The position numbers and the translations under genes were made by a program. A DNA stretch of 21,765 nucleotides from Larix sibirica (Eukaryota > Streptophyta > Pinopsida > Pinales > Pinaceae): assembly GCA_004151065.3 (NCBI GenBank), contig NWUY0304748646.1, positions 1 to 21,765 of the forward strand. The letters run 5' to 3'. The stretch's first letter is position 1. Each line of letters begins with the position of its first letter. This document shows positions 19,687-21,765 of this stretch, piece by piece. Under the pieces are notes generated by a model, which was not told where the DNA came from, did not search any database, and saw only the letters and a list, made by a program, of their open reading frames with translations.

Positions 19687-20090
19687 TAAAAAAACCTTAT
19701 ATGATAATTTTGCAACAATAATTAACTCTTAACATTATACACACATTTTATTTTAATTTTTTTAATTTCACTATTGCATTAATGAACTTCATATAAGCTA
19801 TTTTGAATTTTTTTTATTACACTATTGCATTAATGAACATCATATAAGTTATTTTGAGATTTTTGAAAATTCATCATAATATTAAGCATTGTTGTACTTA
19901 TTGTTAAGCATTATCAATAGAAAAAAACGTATACGATAATTTTGCAACAATAATTAACTCTTAACATTATACACACATTCTATTTTATTTTTTATGATTG
20001 CACTATTGCATTTATGAACATCAAATAAGCTATTTTGAGATTTTTGAAGATTCAGCATAGTGTTAAGCATCGTTGTACTTATTATTAACA
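19687..20090. repeat. 232-bp direct repeat, two adjacent copies
   Basis: ATATGATAATTTTGCAACAA at about 19699 recurs as ATACGATAATTTTGCAACAA at about 19931. Both continue through TAATTAACTCTTAACATTAT, ACACACATT, a T-rich spacer, CACTATTGCATT, a TATTTTGAGATTTTTGAA segment and TTAAGCAT(T/C)GTTGTACTTATT. The second copy ends near 20090. Differences are mostly small indels and substitutions. Confidence 0.85.
19769..19866. repeat. 51-bp tandem duplication inside the first 232-bp unit
   Basis: CACTATTGCATTAATGAAC starts at 19769 and at 19820, each followed by (T/A)TCATATAAG(C/T)TATTTTGA. The second 232-bp unit carries only one copy, so this duplication arose in, or was lost from, one unit only. Confidence 0.8.
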
Positions 20091-20753
20091 AAATCTAAAA
20101 CATTTTAACATGTGATTTACTTTGATTTGTCATGCATTCTTATTTTGGGTGTCTTCATAAATATTTAATTTTAAGGTGTTAGAAAAAAATAAAAAAATTT
20201 AGAAAATTTCCATATTTTAAAAAACATTCTTTATATTTGTTTGGTTTGAGTATATTAATTTTGATTATCAATTGTTTTTTCTTTTTTATAAGTAAGAACT
20301 ATCATATTGATAAATTGTACAAAAATTACAACTTTTAGTAGTCCGAGTACCCATCATTATTGTTAGAATCTTTCATCATCACTCATCCCAGAATACATAT
20401 AACAATAATCCTATTGCCCCTCTCCCGAAGGAGAAAACATAGCTTACAAGCATATCTACCAGGAGAGTTTTTATCATAATTAAACAAAACAGAACTAACA
20501 TATAATCTGACACCTCTGCATATACCAAGGTCCCAACAAAAGGTCATGACAGAATAAGTCCAGCGAACCAAAACATGAATGTCATAGAATTGATTGCCTC
20601 TACGCTTGCCTAGGCTCCAGGTCACATTCATACAAAAACATGATTGCCATATACTTATCAGCCCCAGGATAACCCACATAATCCATAAAAACATTGGTGG
20701 AGAGTGAACCATAACAAACATGCAAAAAACCAAAAAACATAGAGGACCCAATC

Positions 20754-21284
20754 TCAGAACCCAGAATTACCTGATTCCAATGGGAAGGAGCCATCGAGAC
20801 GGGCACTTCCATCCTGCTGCTCTCCCGTGCTCAGACTGCCATCTCCAATAGGCTCGTAGTGCCCCATATTTGGTAGGAAGGGAAGGCCAAGCTTCTGTCC
20901 AACAACATCAAACTTCATATGTAACAACCGGGTATCAGCATAGAGTTCTTTCCAGAATGCCACAGGGAGGTCCTCCGCCCTCTCCTTTTCCTCTCGTTCC
21001 AACAACACATTGCTCAACATGCTCTAAATGACTGAGTACAGAGTAACCATCCTTTCGTACATGCCCTATCGGCCCCGCGAGGGCCCAGGATCTTGAATAC
21101 AGGGTTCTTGCGCAATTTCAGCCAACGACGGGCTTGCATTACCCACCTGGCATTAGAAACCTTCCTCCAGTATTTCGACATCCTCCCGGATGTGCATAGG
21201 GATGGATGCACTATAATTCCATGCCACTTGGGCCACACAGAGCTATTTGTGGCTCACCCTGTGACGACCACCAACATCCTTCAT
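20754..21284 (-). pseudogene. Unrecognised decayed protein-coding frame
   Basis: In one register from ATG 21284 the minus strand reads about 177 codons with four stops (TAG, TAA, TAG, TAG), the last just before MLSNVLLEREEKERAEDLP at 21020. Visible pieces are LCVAQVAWNYSASIPMHI, EDVEILEEGF, SPSLAEIAQEP, ERMVTLYSVI, and KLGLPFLPNMGHYEPIGDGS. The charged helix around EREEKERAEDLP and the even amino-acid mix look protein-like, but I do not recognise a family. At 20771/20770 ATCAG is followed by GTAATTCTG, a possible 5' splice site. The downstream 122-codon frame at 20383-20751 would then be intronic. The block is more GC-rich than the AT-rich DNA to its left, suggesting different origin. Confidence 0.3.
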
Positions 21285-21765
21285 GCCATCCCCCCCTTCA
21301 TTCTCCATACCTCCTCTACCTCGCAGACACAACGCTCTCTCCTTGTCCGCAAACCGCCCAAGATTTTTTCCGCCACCCCGCTCGAAACTCAGAATAACTA
21401 CCCCACGACCAATACAAAAAACACACTACGGACCAGAAGCGACAGACGAGATGACAAGCACAAGGTTTCCCATGTTCATCAAATTCGACCTCTTGTCAAT
21501 CCATTTAACGACATTCCTCCCACAAGAATCCATGACTACTGTTGTACAATCCAGGCTACTGCTCGTACCCTAGTCTGCTTCAAAATCCTCACAGCTTTCC
21601 AATCACTTGAATGTTCCTCGTGCAACACTCATCTTTGTCCTACCTCCACTTAACCACATTAAATCCTTCACCTTCCCTTAAGAGCTCCCATATGCCATCC
21701 GCGTGGGAGCAACTTCGCCATCTATTGCAATGATGGCCTCCTAACCATGCGTCTTGACACTCGCA
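21285..21765. other. GC-richer end of the window, no gene assigned
   Basis: Frames exist on both strands (for example + strand 21093-21653, 186 codons, rich in Thr, Pro, His and Ser), but none has a motif or a convincing start. Minus-strand fragments such as SWILVGGMSLNGL are equally unassigned. The segment may belong to the same decayed gene as 20754-21284. Confidence 0.3.

Larger units (their letters stand above)
18755..20379. other. AT-rich intergenic DNA
   Basis: No gene is supported; there are no frames above 60 codons on either strand in most of this stretch. Apart from the direct repeats listed separately it is low-complexity AT sequence of plant nuclear type. Confidence 0.5.

Noticed and set aside
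21093-21653. 186-codon + strand open frame
   Set aside because: It is rich in Thr/Pro/His/Ser with no motif, and overlaps the better minus-strand frame; probably its antisense shadow.
1-21765. tRNA, rRNA, CRISPR or bacterial-type operon features
   Set aside because: No T-loop consensus, conserved rRNA segment, regular spacer array or ribosome-binding-site-led gene series was seen.

Overview
The window looks like seed-plant DNA in which no intact gene can be recognised. It is a patchwork of decayed retroelements set in two kinds of non-coding DNA. Roughly 1-2900 and 5250-7420 are moderately GC-rich, free of long reading frames and full of short imperfect repeats. They read like the intergenic DNA of a large plant mitochondrial genome. 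About 8220-11430 and 18760-20340 are very AT-rich and look like nuclear intergenic DNA. An expanded seed-plant (perhaps gymnosperm) mitochondrial genome that has absorbed nuclear retroelement DNA fits best. A nuclear region carrying mitochondrial insertions is the alternative. This is an inference from composition and style; no canonical mitochondrial gene, rRNA or tRNA was found.

Left part (+ strand): a broken Ty3/gypsy element. The end of the element's own RNase H lies at about 2936-3260, a frameshifted and internally deleted integrase at 3285-4397, and after the polyprotein stop the first part of a second RNase H reading frame at 4512-4660. A gag fragment that probably belongs to the same family sits downstream at about 7876-8220, so the original gag-pol order is not preserved.

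Middle (8900-11640): a plant-type RNase H remnant (about 8905-9310), an unassigned frame at 9525-9743, a decayed coiled-coil frame starting at 9934, AT-rich DNA, and a 100-bp tandem duplication.

Right centre (- strand): a nearly complete non-LTR retrotransposon (plant LINE) of about 6.9 kb, 11821 to about 18712. Its ORF1 has a DUF4283-like region and a CCHC knuckle. Its ORF2 has endonuclease, reverse transcriptase, zf-RVT and RNase H. ORF1 and ORF2 meet at a TAATG overlap. The element sits inside a ~66-bp tandem repeat whose other part reappears at 18713, so the empty site can be read directly.

Right end: AT-rich DNA with a 232-bp direct repeat (19687-20090), then a more GC-rich block (20380-21765) with an unrecognised, stop-interrupted minus-strand frame.

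Nothing here appears to make a working protein. The interest lies in the mosaic itself: four separate RNase H remnants, a readable insertion site, and losses that fall on catalytic or metal-binding positions.
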